The notes beneath the pieces were generated by a model. The model saw only the letters and a list, made by a program, of their open reading frames with translations, had not been told where the DNA came from and made no database searches. This document shows positions 5,162-5,691 of a DNA stretch of 5,691 nucleotides, piece after piece. The position numbers were made by a program, and so were the translations under genes. Position 1 is the stretch's first letter. Every line of letters starts with the position of its first letter. This DNA is from an uncultured Moraxellaceae bacterium (lineage in GTDB: Bacteria > Pseudomonadota > Gammaproteobacteria > Pseudomonadales > Moraxellaceae), in contig CALEYY010000265.1 of assembly GCA_937928295.1 (NCBI GenBank), positions 1-5,691 on the forward strand, in the 5' to 3' direction.

Positions 5162-5691
5162 CCACTCGCTACGATGTGCTGATTCAACGCGGACGCTATT
5201 TCGACGGAACCGGTGGCCCCTCGGCCATCCGCGATGTGGCGATCAAGGACGGGCGCGTGCTCAAAGTCAGCGCTGACTCGCTGGATGCCGCTCAGGCGGC
5301 GCGGGTGATCGACGCCACCGGCCAGTGGATCACGCCTGGCTTTCTCGACACCCACACGCACTACGATGCCGAGGTGATCGTCTCTCCTAGCCTGTCCGAG
5401 TCGGTGCGTCACGGCGTCACCACGGTGCTGGTCGGCAGCTGCTCGCTGAGCATGATCTGCAGCGATGCCGAAGATGCCTCGGACATCTTCACCCGCGTGG
5501 AGACCGTGCCGCGCGAGAAGGTGCTGCCGATCCTGCAGCAGCACAAGACCTGGCGCACGGCGCGCGAGTGGGTGGATTACATCAGGACGCGCCCGCTCGG
5601 GCCTAACCTCATCTCGTTTCTAGGCCACAGCGACCTGCGCGTGGCCACGCTGGGCCTGCATCGCGCCACTGATCGCTCAGTCAAACCTACC
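5158..5691 (+). CDS. N-acyl-D-amino-acid deacylase-type amidohydrolase, 5' part; 3' end outside window
   Basis: The frame is open for 178 codons to the window edge. The protein begins with the small beta-sandwich typical of the amidohydrolase superfamily (IQRGRYFDGTG, then VIDATGQWITPGFLD). The metal-binding HxH is His66/His68 in DTHTHYDAE. Cys95 in GVTTVLVGSCSLS stands 27 residues after the second His, as Cys96 does after His69 in the Alcaligenes D-aminoacylase, where that Cys bridges the metals. This places the protein near D-aminoacylases, zinc enzymes that remove the acyl group from N-acyl-D-amino acids. HYD in place of the common HDD, and SCS in place of NCG, suggest a divergent subgroup, so the exact substrate is open. 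Later metal ligands lie outside the window. GCAGG (5146-5150) is a modest ribosome binding site 7 bp before the ATG. It is divergent from, and probably controlled by, the AraC-family gene. Confidence 0.88.
   Translation, partial: MTTRYDVLIQRGRYFDGTGGPSAIRDVAIKDGRVLKVSADSLDAAQAARVIDATGQWITPGFLDTHTHYDAEVIVSPSLSESVRHGVTTVLVGSCSLSMICSDAEDASDIFTRVETVPREKVLPILQQHKTWRTAREWVDYIRTRPLGPNLISFLGHSDLRVATLGLHRATDRSVKPT

Noticed and set aside
5104..5544. 146-codon open frame on - across the deacylase start
   Set aside because: It overlaps the conserved N-terminus and metal-binding motif of the deacylase and shows no recognisable domain.

Overview
The window is GC-rich chromosomal DNA with tight gene packing. 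The gene families (a short RnfB without a membrane anchor, an OruR-type AraC regulator, an RdmC-like alpha/beta hydrolase) suggest a gamma- or betaproteobacterium, with the RnfB most like the pseudomonad type. This is a judgement from protein style, not from a search. I see no transposase, integrase, CRISPR array, tRNA or rRNA gene.

Layout from left to right: (1) the 3' part of a short-chain dehydrogenase/reductase (SDR) gene on +, cut by the window start; (2) convergent to it, a gene on - for an orphan RnfB/RsxB-like Fe-S electron carrier with a long Ala-rich, partly coiled-coil tail; (3) a 119-bp divergent spacer with a plausible sigma70 promoter for the rnfB-like gene, whose -35 box lies between the arms of an inverted repeat; (4) a two-gene + unit, an amidase-signature hydrolase (Lys-Ser-Ser triad with the same spacing as in mammalian FAAH) followed 10 bp later by an alpha/beta hydrolase whose Shine-Dalgarno sequence overlaps the amidase stop codon; (5) convergent to that, an AraC-family regulator on -, whose last codons form a near-perfect 15-bp hairpin; (6) a divergent spacer with an inverted repeat, repeated CATGAC words and a possible 14-codon leader ORF; (7) the 5' part of a zinc-dependent amidohydrolase of the N-acyl-D-amino-acid deacylase type on +, cut by the window end.

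Working together: four of the six genes are hydrolases or a regulator placed beside one. The amidase and the alpha/beta hydrolase are probably translated from one message and could act on acyl amides and esters. The AraC-family protein is placed to control the divergent deacylase gene and possibly itself. A shared role in using N-acylated or esterified compounds is inference. The rnfB-like gene is a separate unit, with no other rnf gene visible on either side.

There is no gene-free stretch longer than about 120 bp. I found no convincing evidence of a wholly new system. The points most worth checking are the missing catalytic Asn in the SDR, the orphan RnfB and its promoter/inverted repeat, the hairpin at the end of the AraC gene, and the leader-ORF/operator candidates upstream of the deacylase.
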